Notes: generated from the sequence alone by a model not told the origin. 30,652 bases of DNA from an uncultured Eubacterium sp. (GCA_910589665.1 CAJUTR010000030.1:1-30652), one strand, 5' to 3'; positions 15,977 to 24,906 are shown, numbered from the stretch's first letter. Made by a program: numbers and translations.

Positions 15977-16434
15977 AAATCACCGTTATAAATGGGTACA
16001 CCGAAATACACGATCGTTTTATCCTCATTTTCATCGTAGGTGACCGCAACGTTCATATTGATCGTTTTCCCATTTACTTTTTTGACTAACTGGATACCGC
16101 TTGTAAACCCGTACGCCACATAGTATCCCCCTTCAGAATATTCTGACAGACGTGTCCCCCCCTCGTATCCAAAAATATTATCCGCGATCCTCCGCCTTTC
16201 CTCTGTCGAAAGGCGGCCGGGTATTTTTCCCATGATCCAGCCGCCCTTCTGGCAGATGTCATTCCTATTACTGCTGCCTTCCTCGACCACGAGCTGATTT
16301 CTCGCAAACGCCTGTGTCACATCCGTCTGACTTACGAAAATCCTGGTCACGGCAATCTGGGCAAATACTACGATCCACAACGTACAGGCGACATATATCA
16401 TAAATTTGATTTTTTTACTCATTTTTCCTCTCAT
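15973..16434 (-). CDS. YwmB-family (TATA-box-binding-like fold) membrane-anchored protein
   Basis: The protein is 153 residues from ATG 16434, which has a strong AAAAGGAGG eight bases upstream; ATG 16422 is possible. A single membrane helix at about 11-33 anchors the rest outside. The C-terminal part (GRLSTEERRRIADNIFGYEG, then GKTINMNVAVTYDENEDKT and VYFGVP) resembles the YwmB family, known from spore formers and of unclear function. It lies right after the malQ terminator on the same strand, so it must rely on its own promoter in a very short gap or on read-through. Family call is moderately sure. Confidence 0.7.
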   Translation of the reverse strand: MRGKMSKKIKFMIYVACTLWIVVFAQIAVTRIFVSQTDVTQAFARNQLVVEEGSSNRNDICQKGGWIMGKIPGRLSTEERRRIADNIFGYEGGTRLSEYSEGGYYVAYGFTSGIQLVKKVNGKTINMNVAVTYDENEDKTIVYFGVPIYNGDF

Positions 16435-16465
16435 ACTACGAGCCTCCTTTTTATTCCACCATATT

Positions 16466-16509
16466 AAAAAAAGTTCTGATTTGTAATCATTATTCACAAA
16501 TCAGAACTT
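16466..16509 (-). terminator. Rho-independent terminator after malQ
   Basis: A perfect 14-bp stem (16471-16484 with 16496-16509) encloses an 11-base loop. On the minus strand the stem is followed by seven T (16466-16472 read as A on plus). It lies 32 bases past the malQ stop codon and is a textbook terminator. Confidence 0.93.
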
Positions 16510-16540
16510 ACTTATACAAAAATTTGATTTTTATGATTCA

Positions 16541-18034
16541 TCATAACCGCCCATACAATTTCGTCATCCTGTAAATTTTCTCGCAAAGCCTGTCCGAAAA
16601 GTCCCCATCCTGCATCCGCCAGTGCCAGTTGCAGCCAAGGGTAGACGGTGTATTCATTCTGGCCTCCTTCGTCAGACTGAGATAATCCTGCGCCGGTATG
16701 ACACAAAGCGATGCCACACTCCGCTGTGCCATCACGATCATCTGCCACGTAATCTCCTCCGCTGTCACTTCCTCCAGAACGCCCGGCAGATTCATATAAC
16801 GGAACGCCACGTCCCTATCCGTCTCCGACAACTCGTCCCACCAGCTTTTCGTCGTCTGATTATCATGTGTCCCCGTATAGACAACGCAATTTGCATCATA
16901 ATTATGCGGCATGTAATCACTTTCTTCTCTTGAATCAAACGCAAACTGCAGCACCTTCATCCCCGGATACCCCGTGTCCGCCAAAAGCTTACGCACGCCG
17001 TCCGTCAAAAATCCCAGATCCTCCGCGATAATGTCCTGTCTGCCCAGCTTTTGCTCCATCGCCTCAAAAATGTGGATTCCCGGGCCCTGTTCCCATTTCC
17101 CGTTTACAGCTGTCGGCTCACCGAACGGAATCGCATAATACTCATCAAAGCCGCGGAAATGATCGATGCGCACCATGTCATACCAGCGGAAGCAATTGCG
17201 GATCCGTTCCAGCCACCAATCAAATCCGGTTTCTTCATGGTACGCCCAGTCATACAGCGGATTTCCCCAGAGCTGGCCGGTTTCGGAAAACGCATCCGGC
17301 GGACAACCAGCTACCGCCTTAGGCTCCAGGTTCTCCGTAAACTGGAATAACTCAGGGTGCGACCACGTATCCGCACTGTCTAACGCCACATAGATCGGGA
17401 TGTCTCCGATGATCTTCACGCCCTTTTCATTGGCGTAAGCTTTTAGCTTCTGCCACTGCCTGCTGAATTCAAACTGCAGGAACATATAAAAATACATGTC
17501 ATGTTCAAATGTTTCCCGGTACTTGCAAAGCGTTTCCGGCTGTCTTTTCTTAATATCATCCTCCCACTCCAGAAAGCTCTGTCCTCCCTTTCTGTCTTTG
17601 ATCGCCATAAATAGCGCATAATCGGGAAGCCACGCCTCATGTTCTGAAACAAACTGCTGAAACTCTCCTTTTTCCCGTATTCTGCTGTTTTCATACGCCC
17701 TGCGAAGCATCAAAAAACGCGTGTTGTATAACTGTTCGTAGTCAACAAACTTCTCATCTGCAACCGTCTGTAGTTCCAAAAGATCCTGCTCCGTCAGATA
17801 ACCCTGCGAAACCAGTTCATTAAGCGATATAAAATACGGATTGCCCGCAAACGTCGAAAAAGACTGGTACGGCGAGTCGCCGTATCCGGTCGGGCCCATC
17901 GGCAGGATCTGCCAGTATTTCTGTCCTGCCCGGACAAGGATATCTACAAATTCATAAGCTTTTTGATCAAACGCGCCGATGCCATACGCCGATGGCAAAC
18001 TTGATATAGGTAGTAATATTCCACTTGCTCTCAT
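16541..18034 (-). CDS. malQ: 4-alpha-glucanotransferase (GH77)
   Basis: MalQ moves alpha-1,4-glucan segments between maltodextrins (amylomaltase), in the cytoplasm. The protein is 497 residues, full length, with GGGAGG upstream. It opens with the family sequence SGILLPISSLPSAYGIG. The three catalytic acids are visible: the nucleophile Asp near 289 in VRIDHFRG, the acid-base Glu near 338 in IIAEDLG, and Asp near 390 in GTHDNQT. It is 14 bases downstream of the PpiC-like lipoprotein gene on the same strand and closes the mfd transcript. The combination with mfd looks like a chance operon rather than a pathway. Confidence 0.97.
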   Translation of the reverse strand: MRASGILLPISSLPSAYGIGAFDQKAYEFVDILVRAGQKYWQILPMGPTGYGDSPYQSFSTFAGNPYFISLNELVSQGYLTEQDLLELQTVADEKFVDYEQLYNTRFLMLRRAYENSRIREKGEFQQFVSEHEAWLPDYALFMAIKDRKGGQSFLEWEDDIKKRQPETLCKYRETFEHDMYFYMFLQFEFSRQWQKLKAYANEKGVKIIGDIPIYVALDSADTWSHPELFQFTENLEPKAVAGCPPDAFSETGQLWGNPLYDWAYHEETGFDWWLERIRNCFRWYDMVRIDHFRGFDEYYAIPFGEPTAVNGKWEQGPGIHIFEAMEQKLGRQDIIAEDLGFLTDGVRKLLADTGYPGMKVLQFAFDSREESDYMPHNYDANCVVYTGTHDNQTTKSWWDELSETDRDVAFRYMNLPGVLEEVTAEEITWQMIVMAQRSVASLCVIPAQDYLSLTKEARMNTPSTLGCNWHWRMQDGDFSDRLCEKIYRMTKLYGRL

Positions 18035-18048
18035 CTTATCCTCCCGTT

Positions 18049-19035
18049 CTAATTGGCGAGCAACGATTTACTCACTTTTACCTCGTACTTTTCTGCCCAG
18101 TTCTCATATGCCGCCTGGAATGTCATGTTCTGCTGCCCTGCGATAAACTGCTCTCGGTACACTTTATTCAAACCCCGCGTATTCTTTTTCAGGCAATACA
18201 TCAGATAAAAACCATCCTGCTCCTCGACCACACCGCTGACCGAATACTTTTCCATGGCCAATGCCGTGTTGACGAGGGCGGAACGGCTGTCCATCTTTCC
18301 GATGATGACCTCCTGCGGCGCGGCTCCCGTTTTCTCCCGCGCAAAGGAATAAAAATTACCGCTATATGTCTTCTGCTCCGCTGCCAGCACGTTTATCTTT
18401 GCCCGTACTTCTTCCCGATTTGAATCATCCGCCGGAAAATGGATCATAAGCACCTTTGCCGCCTGCATCGACGCCTCATCAATGTTTGCCTCCACATTTC
18501 CGGTCACGACATCATACATTTTTCTCGCTATCTCATTTTCTTCAAAAATCTGGTGCATCCCCTCCGCCGTAATGCCATTTGCCTGCTGCACTTCCGGCGG
18601 GATCGTGACGAGATACTGGTCCGCTTTATGATCGGTACCTTCTTTTTCATCGACGCCCAGGCCGATGCCCTGGACGGCCGCCTCTTTGTTCATTACCTTG
18701 ATCTGTATGATCAGCCGGAGAATATCTTCGATCGCCGACTGCCCTACCGTCTTCTCCCCTAAATGATAATCCCACACCTGTTCCGACATAACATCTTCGT
18801 ATTGATTTTTTAAAAACCAACTGTAAATCTGGTACTCGTTATATGAAACCTTTGTATTGCCGACACCGATCACCGTCGAATCTTCTTTTAGTTCGCCATT
18901 GGACACGGCGGCCGCCCGCTCCGTACTCGACACCTCTTCGGGAGCATCCGCTTTTTCCGAACAGGCCGCTGCCCCCACCGAAATTCCTAACATAAGTATG
19001 CCACAGATCACTCTTTTTATCATGCTATTTTTCAT
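18049..19035 (-). CDS. PpiC/SurA-like peptidylprolyl isomerase-type lipoprotein
   Basis: The protein is 328 residues from ATG 19035 (GAAGGAG nine bases upstream). A signal sequence ends in GAAAC, so Cys25 is probably lipidated, although Ala rather than Leu at -3 makes the lipobox slightly unusual. The N-terminal part (GNTKVSYNEYQIYSWFLKNQ, then ILRLIIQIKVMNKEA) resembles the SurA/PrsA chaperone domain. The parvulin-like region (AAKVLMIHFP, FYSFAREKTGAAPQ, ALAMEKYSVSGVVEEQDGFY) retains the fold pattern of rotamases. It would help fold exported proteins outside the membrane. The start overlaps the end of mfd by 11 bases, so the genes are coupled. Confidence 0.85.
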   Translation of the reverse strand: MKNSMIKRVICGILMLGISVGAAACSEKADAPEEVSSTERAAAVSNGELKEDSTVIGVGNTKVSYNEYQIYSWFLKNQYEDVMSEQVWDYHLGEKTVGQSAIEDILRLIIQIKVMNKEAAVQGIGLGVDEKEGTDHKADQYLVTIPPEVQQANGITAEGMHQIFEENEIARKMYDVVTGNVEANIDEASMQAAKVLMIHFPADDSNREEVRAKINVLAAEQKTYSGNFYSFAREKTGAAPQEVIIGKMDSRSALVNTALAMEKYSVSGVVEEQDGFYLMYCLKKNTRGLNKVYREQFIAGQQNMTFQAAYENWAEKYEVKVSKSLLAN

Positions 19036-22000
19036 TGCGCGACTCTCCTTCTGGTATTTTAATCTCACTGATCTTTTCCACTACATAATTTAACTGGGAC
19101 AAAAGTCCATCCTCCTCGATCGCCGTATATACAAAACACGGCGGCGTATCCGGTACAAACCGCAGCCGCTTTCCAAACGCCTCGATCAGATCCGGGATCT
19201 TCTCCGGCGCAACCTCTGCCTGCTGGTACATCGTGATACGGATCTCATTTGGTTTCTGCGCGATTGCTGTAATAAATGCGTCGTGCGCCCGAATTTTCAG
19301 AAGCGCAATATCCAAAAGATTGCACACGCTTTGCGGCGGTTCCCCAAAACGGTCGACAAGCTCGTCGATCATATCATCCTTCTCCGCCCGGTTCTCAATC
19401 TCCGCAATCCGTTTATAGACATCCAGCTTTTGAAATTCATTCGTGATATAATCCGGCGGAATGAATCCGTCGATCTTTAGGTCGACGCTCGTTTCAAATT
19501 CATCGTTATCCACCTTCTCGCCTTTGAGCTTTTTGACTGCCTCATTCAGCATCTTACAGTACAGATCATATCCGACCGCCTCCATATGCCCGTGCTGTCT
19601 GGCGCCCAGCAGATTACCGGCGCCCCTGATCTCGAGATCCCTCATGGAGATCTTAAACCCGGAACCGAGTTCGGTAAACTCCTTGATCGCGGCAAGACGC
19701 TTTTCGGCAATTTCTTTTAACATCCGGTCGCGTTTATACATCAAAAAGGCAAATGCCGTCCGGTTCGACCGGCCCACCCGGCCACGGAGCTGATAAAGCT
19801 GGGACAAGCCGAGCTTATCTGCCTCGTCAATGATGATCGTGTTGACATTAGGTATATCAAGGCCTGTCTCCACGATCGTAGTGGACACCAGCACATCAAT
19901 GTCTCCATTGACAAAGGAAAACATCGTGTTTTCCAGTTCCCTCTCATTCATCTGCCCGTGGGCGTACGCAACGACCGCTTCCGGCACAAGTTTCGCAACC
20001 TCACCGGCGATGATGTCCATATTGGCCACGCGGTTATAGACATAGTAAATCTGTCCGCCGCGCCCCAGCTCACGCAGTATCGCTTCCCGGATGATCTCAT
20101 CGCTGCGCTCCATGACAAATGTCTGGATCGGCATACGGTCGACCGGCGGCTCCTCCAGCACGCTCATATCCCGGATCCCGACGAGGCTCATATGCAGCGT
20201 CCGCGGGATCGGCGTCGCAGTCAGCGTAAGCACGTCAATATCATTTTTTAGCTGTTTCAGTTTTTCCTTGTGCGTCACCCCGAACCGCTGCTCCTCATCC
20301 ACGATCAGCAGACCGAGATCTTTATATTTCACATCTTTACCGAGCAGACGGTGTGTCCCGATCACGATATCGACACTGCCCTTGCGCAGCTTCTCGATCG
20401 TTTCCCTCTGCTCTTTTGCCGTCCGCAGTCTCGAGAGCATTCCCACTTCAATGCTAAAATCCCTCATCCGCTGTACAAAAGTATTATAATGCTGCCCAGC
20501 CAGTATCGTTGTCGGAACGAGCATCGCCACCTGTTTTCCGTCCATAACCGCCTTAAAAGCGGCCCGTATCGCAATCTCGGTCTTTCCGTAGCCAACATCA
20601 CCACAGACAAGGCGGTCCATGCTCTTCTTACTTTCCATGTCCGCTTTTGTGTTCTGGATGGCGCGCATCTGGTCTTCCGTTTCCTCATAGGGGAACAATT
20701 CCTCAAATTCCTGCTGCCACACGGTATCCTTTTCAAACGCGTGCCCTTCTCTGGCCTGCCGCTTGGCGTACAGATCAACTAACTCCTGCGCGATCTCCTT
20801 TACGGCGCCCTTTACTCTCGTTTTCGTCTTTTTCCATTCCGGCGAGTTGAGCTTATTCAGCTTCGGCACCTTTTCCGCTTCGCTGCCCGCATATTTCTGT
20901 AGTAACTCGAGAGACGTCGCTGGGATATATAAATTGCTCCCGCCGGCGTAGGACACTTTTAAATAGTCTTTCGTGATCTGATCCACTTCTATCTTTTCAA
21001 TTCCCTCATAGATGCCAAGTCCATGATTTTCGTGTACGACATAATCCCCGATCTTCAGGTCATTGAAGCTGTGGATTGCCGCTCCCTCATACTTTTTCGG
21101 CTTTCTTCGCTGCTTTTTCACGCCGCCGAATATATCGCCTTCGGTCAGCACGACAAAACGAAGGTTTGGATATTCAAACCCCTTCCTCAGGTTCCCTTTG
21201 GAAACCATAACTTCGCCGGGCAGCAGTTCATGTTCCTGTTCCCGGCTGTAAAACGCCACGATATCATAGTCCTGAAGATCGCTGCAAAGCCTCTCTCCCC
21301 GCGTCTTCGAGCCAGACAGAACCAAAATACGGTATCCGTTTTTCTTCAACCGCTGTATGTCCTTCGCGAGAAGAGAAAAGTTATTATTATAGGAAGGTGC
21401 GGACTGCACCTGAAAATTAAACTTCCGCTTCACCTGCCAATCCTTTACCGCCATATCGAGGGTCGTCAAAAGTAACAACGGGAGCTGATTCAGCTTTTTC
21501 AGTACGACCGGAAGCGAAAAGATCACTTCCATCTGTTTCGGCAGGATATATCCCTTTTCCAAACGGCTGACCATACTCTCCCGGAATTCATATTCGACCG
21601 CCTCGCCCTTCTCGATGCAGCGATTTGGTTCATCGATAAAAACGCAGACATCCCGGCCGGCAAAGTAGTCAAAAAAGGAATAAACCTCGTCCGTAAAATA
21701 ACTCACATAACTCTCCAGATTTACGAGACCGTGATACACCTCGTACATCTCCCGGAAATTGTCCACATTTTGTGTCAGCCGGGCAGCCTCCTCCACTTTT
21801 CCCTCTTCTTTCCACTTTCGCACACATTTCCCGCGTTCTTCTTCCATCTGGCGTATGCCCGCAGCAATCTGATCCTCCTCGAGAAAGATCTCCGCTGCCG
21901 GGTAGATCCCGACCTCATCCACCGTTTCCACCGAGCGCTGGCTCTCCACATCGATCCGGCGGATGTTATCCACCTCGTCTCCCCATAGTTCGATCCGATA

Positions 22001-22621
22001 TGGGCAGTCTTCCGTAAGCGGAAAAATATCAATGATTCCGCCCCTGACCGAAAATTCTCCCTCTCTCTCCACCTGTCCCGCATTTTCATAACCGATATAC
22101 GTTAAGTCGTGGCGCAGTTGTTCCAGATCAATCACATCGCCCACTTTTACACGAATGCTGTGCTTTTCATACATGTCAAAGGAAAGGCAGTAATCCATGC
22201 CCCCATCCATTGTGGTCACGATGGTGACAGGCTCTCCTTCCATCAGTTTCTTGATCACCCGCAGACGCTCCTTGACGATCGCCTGCCCGTGCACATCCGA
22301 ACTAAAGAAAATAAAATCCTTCGCCGGATAGTACATCACCTCACCAAACGTTTCCCCATCCGTCGTGGTTTCCGCCTTCCTGTCCAGCGCGGCGTTGGCC
22401 CTCTCATACAGTTTCAGGTCTTCCACCAGTTCCTTTGCCCGGACTTCATTGTGGGTAATGACAAGACGATTCTGGTACGATGCCCCTGCCCCGTAGATCA
22501 TATGGCTTTTCTGCGTATCCATACATCCGATCACATTGATTGGGAACTCGCCCTTTTTCATCGAGCGGTTCAGTTGTTCAAATTCCTCCAGCTCATGGAG
22601 CGGTGCCAGTAACGTATTCAA
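19025..22621 (-). CDS. mfd: Transcription-repair coupling factor
   Basis: Mfd removes RNA polymerase stalled at DNA damage and recruits UvrA. The protein is 1198 residues, a normal length. Domains: UvrB-like N-terminal region (1-about 400); RNA-polymerase interaction domain near 520-580 (GDYVVHENHGLGIYEGI); translocase motor with Walker A GDVGYGKTE (near 675), DEEQ box LIVDEEQRFG (near 775), TATPIPRT (near 802) and QLRGRVGRS (near 950); C-terminal TRCF domain near 1030-1140. All motifs are intact. The start is TTG at 22619-22621; GCAGGA lies upstream and no in-frame ATG gives a better N-terminus. A consensus promoter at 22778-22807 precedes a leader with hairpins and repeats. Confidence 0.98.
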   Translation of the reverse strand: MNTLLAPLHELEEFEQLNRSMKKGEFPINVIGCMDTQKSHMIYGAGASYQNRLVITHNEVRAKELVEDLKLYERANAALDRKAETTTDGETFGEVMYYPAKDFIFFSSDVHGQAIVKERLRVIKKLMEGEPVTIVTTMDGGMDYCLSFDMYEKHSIRVKVGDVIDLEQLRHDLTYIGYENAGQVEREGEFSVRGGIIDIFPLTEDCPYRIELWGDEVDNIRRIDVESQRSVETVDEVGIYPAAEIFLEEDQIAAGIRQMEEERGKCVRKWKEEGKVEEAARLTQNVDNFREMYEVYHGLVNLESYVSYFTDEVYSFFDYFAGRDVCVFIDEPNRCIEKGEAVEYEFRESMVSRLEKGYILPKQMEVIFSLPVVLKKLNQLPLLLLTTLDMAVKDWQVKRKFNFQVQSAPSYNNNFSLLAKDIQRLKKNGYRILVLSGSKTRGERLCSDLQDYDIVAFYSREQEHELLPGEVMVSKGNLRKGFEYPNLRFVVLTEGDIFGGVKKQRRKPKKYEGAAIHSFNDLKIGDYVVHENHGLGIYEGIEKIEVDQITKDYLKVSYAGGSNLYIPATSLELLQKYAGSEAEKVPKLNKLNSPEWKKTKTRVKGAVKEIAQELVDLYAKRQAREGHAFEKDTVWQQEFEELFPYEETEDQMRAIQNTKADMESKKSMDRLVCGDVGYGKTEIAIRAAFKAVMDGKQVAMLVPTTILAGQHYNTFVQRMRDFSIEVGMLSRLRTAKEQRETIEKLRKGSVDIVIGTHRLLGKDVKYKDLGLLIVDEEQRFGVTHKEKLKQLKNDIDVLTLTATPIPRTLHMSLVGIRDMSVLEEPPVDRMPIQTFVMERSDEIIREAILRELGRGGQIYYVYNRVANMDIIAGEVAKLVPEAVVAYAHGQMNERELENTMFSFVNGDIDVLVSTTIVETGLDIPNVNTIIIDEADKLGLSQLYQLRGRVGRSNRTAFAFLMYKRDRMLKEIAEKRLAAIKEFTELGSGFKISMRDLEIRGAGNLLGARQHGHMEAVGYDLYCKMLNEAVKKLKGEKVDNDEFETSVDLKIDGFIPPDYITNEFQKLDVYKRIAEIENRAEKDDMIDELVDRFGEPPQSVCNLLDIALLKIRAHDAFITAIAQKPNEIRITMYQQAEVAPEKIPDLIEAFGKRLRFVPDTPPCFVYTAIEEDGLLSQLNYVVEKISEIKIPEGESRNEK

Positions 22622-22650
22622 ATTCCCATCCTGCCTTTCCTCATAGTGAT

Positions 22651-22704
22651 ACTATCTGTCTATCGGTGAAACTATCTGTCACACTGTCACGAAAACTGTC
22701 TGTC
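22651..22704 (-). repeat. Three direct repeats in the mfd leader
   Basis: ACTATCTGTC occurs at 22651-22660 and 22671-22680 and as ACTGTCTGTC at 22695-22704 (plus-strand reading), with spacing of 20 and 24 bases. They lie between the mfd promoter and its start codon. They could be regulator sites or an RNA element. Confidence 0.6.
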
Positions 22705-22713
22705 ACGCGGAAG

Positions 22714-22741
22714 AAGCACACAAATTTCGATGTGTGCTTTT
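22714..22741 (+). other. Hairpin AAGCACAC / GTGTGCTT in the mfd leader
   Basis: An 8-bp perfect stem with a 10-base loop. The T-run TTTT follows on the plus strand, which carries no gene here; on the minus strand it would be an RNA hairpin in the mfd leader. It might also stop antisense transcription entering from the mfd side. Confidence 0.5.
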
Positions 22742-22746
22742 GAAAT

Positions 22747-22775
22747 GATGCCAGGAGGATAGTACTCCTGACATC
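22747..22775 (-). terminator. Possible terminator hairpin after the M56 gene
   Basis: GATG-C-CAGGAG and CTCCTG-A-CATC pair with one mismatch around a 7-base loop, 29 bases after the M56 stop codon. On the minus strand only ATTTC follows, so terminator strength is doubtful. It also lies at or just after the predicted mfd transcription start. Confidence 0.4.
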
Positions 22776-22777
22776 TT

Positions 22778-22807
22778 ATTATAATCATATTAACGGGGTT
22801 CTGTCAA
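22778..22807 (-). promoter_or_regulatory. Promoter of mfd
   Basis: On the minus strand TTGACA (22802-22807) and TATAAT (22778-22783) are both perfect hexamers with an 18-base spacer. The -35 overlaps the stop codon of the upstream M56 gene. The leader to the mfd start would be about 150 bases. Confidence 0.8.
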
Positions 22808-24474
22808 TTTATTTCATCCATTCCCGTGATCATCCACCTGCCCTCGATACACTTGCATGTATAACGATATTTCTGCTTTATGGTTTTTGCCTCTGCATCC
22901 GCGTAATAAACCCGGTATTTCTCTTTTGATGAAATGCTCATCTGCCTGGTTTCCAGCTCTGTGGGAGAAACTTCCGCAGATGTGATCGAACATGCCTTGA
23001 CTTTCTCACGGATCCCGCGTTTATAATAGTTTTCTGCCATCTCACACTGCTGCTCGTACACGTCGCTTCCCGTATACAACACCTGGCTCAGCTGATCCGT
23101 GTTCCCGGTATTCACCGCTTCGGTAAACACTTTGATATATGTCTGAAACAGCTCCTCCACCTCTCCAACCTCCGACTGATCCGGCTGCTGAGGCGTCACA
23201 TCGGCCGAAGCATGCTGCTGTACAAAACCATTTGCATCATCTTTTTCGGTATTAGAAAGGCCTGCCACGTCCGTATGCTGTTCAGTAAGGACTTGATTTT
23301 CTTCTCCCTCGCTGCCGGCTGTCTGATCAGAGGAAAAATGCTGCGCCAAAACGCTGTCTCTGTTACTCGCTGCTTCCTGCTCTTCACCTGCCGATGCTCC
23401 CTGATCCGCGCCGCACGTAATGCCAACTGCCGCCAGCACGAATATGAGAAGTGGGACAACGATCCAGCGGGAATACCTCTTCTTGTCACTGATCGCACGG
23501 ATCCGTCTCTCCATTTCCTTTCCCTTTCGGCTCATCGGCATGATCGGATACCGGAACTCTCCCCAGCCAGGATTACCAGCCAGCCTTATAAGCATCTTTG
23601 CGTAACGAAAACGATTTTCCTCTCCGATCCGCTGGATCACCGTCTCGTCACAGAACAGCTCCGCATCTTTTTTCGAACATGAAACCGCCAGCCACAAAAA
23701 AGGATCGAACCAGTATGCCGATAAGAGCAGCACCCGGAACATCGCCCAGATATGATCAAAATGACAAAAATGCACATATTCATGGGTAATGATCTGATCC
23801 AGTTCCTCTGCCTCTGAAAGCGCTCCGTCACTCGAACATAACTGCTCTGGCAGATAAATGGCAGGACGGAAACATCCGTACAGGCATGGATTTTGTATGC
23901 CTTCCGCCGTATATATTTTAACTTTCCCTCGTTCCCCATATAGCACACGGCTTTTCCTCAATATCCGCGTCAGACGTACATTTGACAGCACAAACCAGAG
24001 CAGCAGGAGCGCCGAAACAGCCAGTCTGCCGCCGGTCAAAAGGTAATACCCCTTTAGATGCCCCTGTTCGCCGTCACCGGTACCGCCTTCACCCCCGTAC
24101 CGCGAAACCGCGCCGTCGGTTTTTTTAAGTCCCTCGCCAGAAAGCCCTGCCGCCTTTTCTCCTGAAACCCCAATATTATCCTCGCTCATGGTGCCATTTA
24201 GCGTTGCGTTCACTGTCAGTCCGGAATCGGATCCGTGCTCCCTTTCCGCAATATGTTGGGAAAATGTTTTCGTGATCAGCGTTCCGGCGCTAAAAGGCGT
24301 GGAAATAAAATTTACAGGTACCAAAAATCGTACCAGGACAAGAAGCCACAGGGCATAAATCCCGGCGTACCGCATTTTACCGATGAAAATTTTGCGAATC
24401 CCCAAAACCATCAATACGAGCAGTGAGGATTCCAAAACAAATTCCCAAAAAAGCATTTCTTCCCAATAAAACAT
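22804..24474 (-). CDS. M56 (BlaR1/MecR1-like) sensor metalloprotease with a TcaA-like NTF2 domain
   Basis: A membrane signal transducer of 556 residues. Membrane helices lie at about 8-26, 36-57, 145-166 and 336-355. The cytoplasmic zinc protease part has His231-Glu232-x-x-His235 in THEYVHFCHFDH and ELFCDE (273-278). BlaR1-type proteins cleave BlaI when they sense a signal. The outer part is not a penicillin-binding domain. A Ser/Gln/Glu-rich linker (about 360-438) leads to a domain at 438-553 (VFTEAVNTGNTDQLSQVL, YYKRGIREKVKACSI, CIEGRWMITGMDEI) that resembles the NTF2-like end of TcaA, a teicoplanin-linked membrane protein. The gene follows the blaI-like gene by 27 bases. Ligand unknown; a cell-wall signal is likely. 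Confidence 0.88.
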   Translation of the reverse strand: MFYWEEMLFWEFVLESSLLVLMVLGIRKIFIGKMRYAGIYALWLLVLVRFLVPVNFISTPFSAGTLITKTFSQHIAEREHGSDSGLTVNATLNGTMSEDNIGVSGEKAAGLSGEGLKKTDGAVSRYGGEGGTGDGEQGHLKGYYLLTGGRLAVSALLLLWFVLSNVRLTRILRKSRVLYGERGKVKIYTAEGIQNPCLYGCFRPAIYLPEQLCSSDGALSEAEELDQIITHEYVHFCHFDHIWAMFRVLLLSAYWFDPFLWLAVSCSKKDAELFCDETVIQRIGEENRFRYAKMLIRLAGNPGWGEFRYPIMPMSRKGKEMERRIRAISDKKRYSRWIVVPLLIFVLAAVGITCGADQGASAGEEQEAASNRDSVLAQHFSSDQTAGSEGEENQVLTEQHTDVAGLSNTEKDDANGFVQQHASADVTPQQPDQSEVGEVEELFQTYIKVFTEAVNTGNTDQLSQVLYTGSDVYEQQCEMAENYYKRGIREKVKACSITSAEVSPTELETRQMSISSKEKYRVYYADAEAKTIKQKYRYTCKCIEGRWMITGMDEIN

Positions 24475-24501
24475 TGCTTATCCCGTCGTCCTTTCATTAT
24501 T

Positions 24502-24906
24502 TCAGCGCTCTTTGTCCTGCTCCTGTTCAGATTCACGCTCCGCCTTTTTCAGTATTTCCTGCAATTCATGGATATCTTCTTTCGATAAGTCCTGCTGCCG
24601 CACGAGCGCACTCATCATCATACCGATACTTCCATCGTAAATCCTCTGTAAAAAATCCCTCGTTTCCTGTACTACGACGTCTTCCTTTTTTACCTTTGGA
24701 AAAAAGCATTTCGTTTTTCCCTTTTCTTCAAAACCGATCAGGCCCTTTTCCGACATCCGGCGTACCATCGTCGCACAAGTACTCTTACTCCATCCTACCC
24801 GCTCATTCAAGACTGGTACGATCTGCATGAGCGTCCTCGGATGCTCCTCCCAAAGACAGTTCATCACATACCATTCACTGTTTGTAACACGAACCTCCTG
24901 CTTCAC
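24502..24906 (-). CDS. BlaI/MecI-family repressor (first copy)
   Basis: A winged-helix repressor of about 134 residues. The start chosen is GTG 24906, because GGAGG lies five bases upstream and BlaI proteins begin just ahead of the SEWYVM-type segment; starts at 24927 (ATG) or 24954 (GTG) lack good ribosome binding sites. Family motifs: VTNSEWYVMNCLWEE, then STCATMVRRMSEKGLIGFE (recognition helix and wing) and the C-terminal dimerisation helices (QDLSKEDIHELQEILKKA). Cleavage by the adjacent M56 protease would inactivate it. Two dyads in the divergent control region (24972-24984 and 25073-25085) are the likely operators, so it should repress itself and the acyltransferase pair. Confidence 0.9.
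   Translation of the reverse strand: MKQEVRVTNSEWYVMNCLWEEHPRTLMQIVPVLNERVGWSKSTCATMVRRMSEKGLIGFEEKGKTKCFFPKVKKEDVVVQETRDFLQRIYDGSIGMMMSALVRQQDLSKEDIHELQEILKKAERESEQEQDKER

Noticed and set aside
16435..16497. Longer start for the ywmB-like gene
   Set aside because: The extra codons would be read from the malQ terminator hairpin, and a strong AAAAGGAGG sits before ATG 16434 instead.
20270..20782. 170-codon open frame opposite mfd
   Set aside because: It lies wholly antisense to the conserved motor domain of mfd, has no ribosome binding site and its translation (many His, Arg and Pro) matches nothing.
22109..22612. 167-codon open frame opposite the start of mfd
   Set aside because: Antisense to a clearly conserved UvrB-like region; composition is that of a shadow frame.
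22651..22704. Considered as a CRISPR array
   Set aside because: Only three 10-base repeats with 10-14-base gaps; too short and irregular for CRISPR.
22714..22741. Hairpin considered as terminator of a plus-strand gene
   Set aside because: No plus-strand gene precedes it; kept only as a leader hairpin.
22804..24474. Considered as a true BlaR1 beta-lactam sensor
   Set aside because: The outer part has no SxxK, SxN or KTG motifs of a penicillin-binding domain and instead looks like an NTF2-type domain.
24423..24830. 135-codon rightward frame across the blaI-like gene
   Set aside because: Antisense to a conserved winged-helix repressor and rich in Ser/Pro/His as expected for a shadow.
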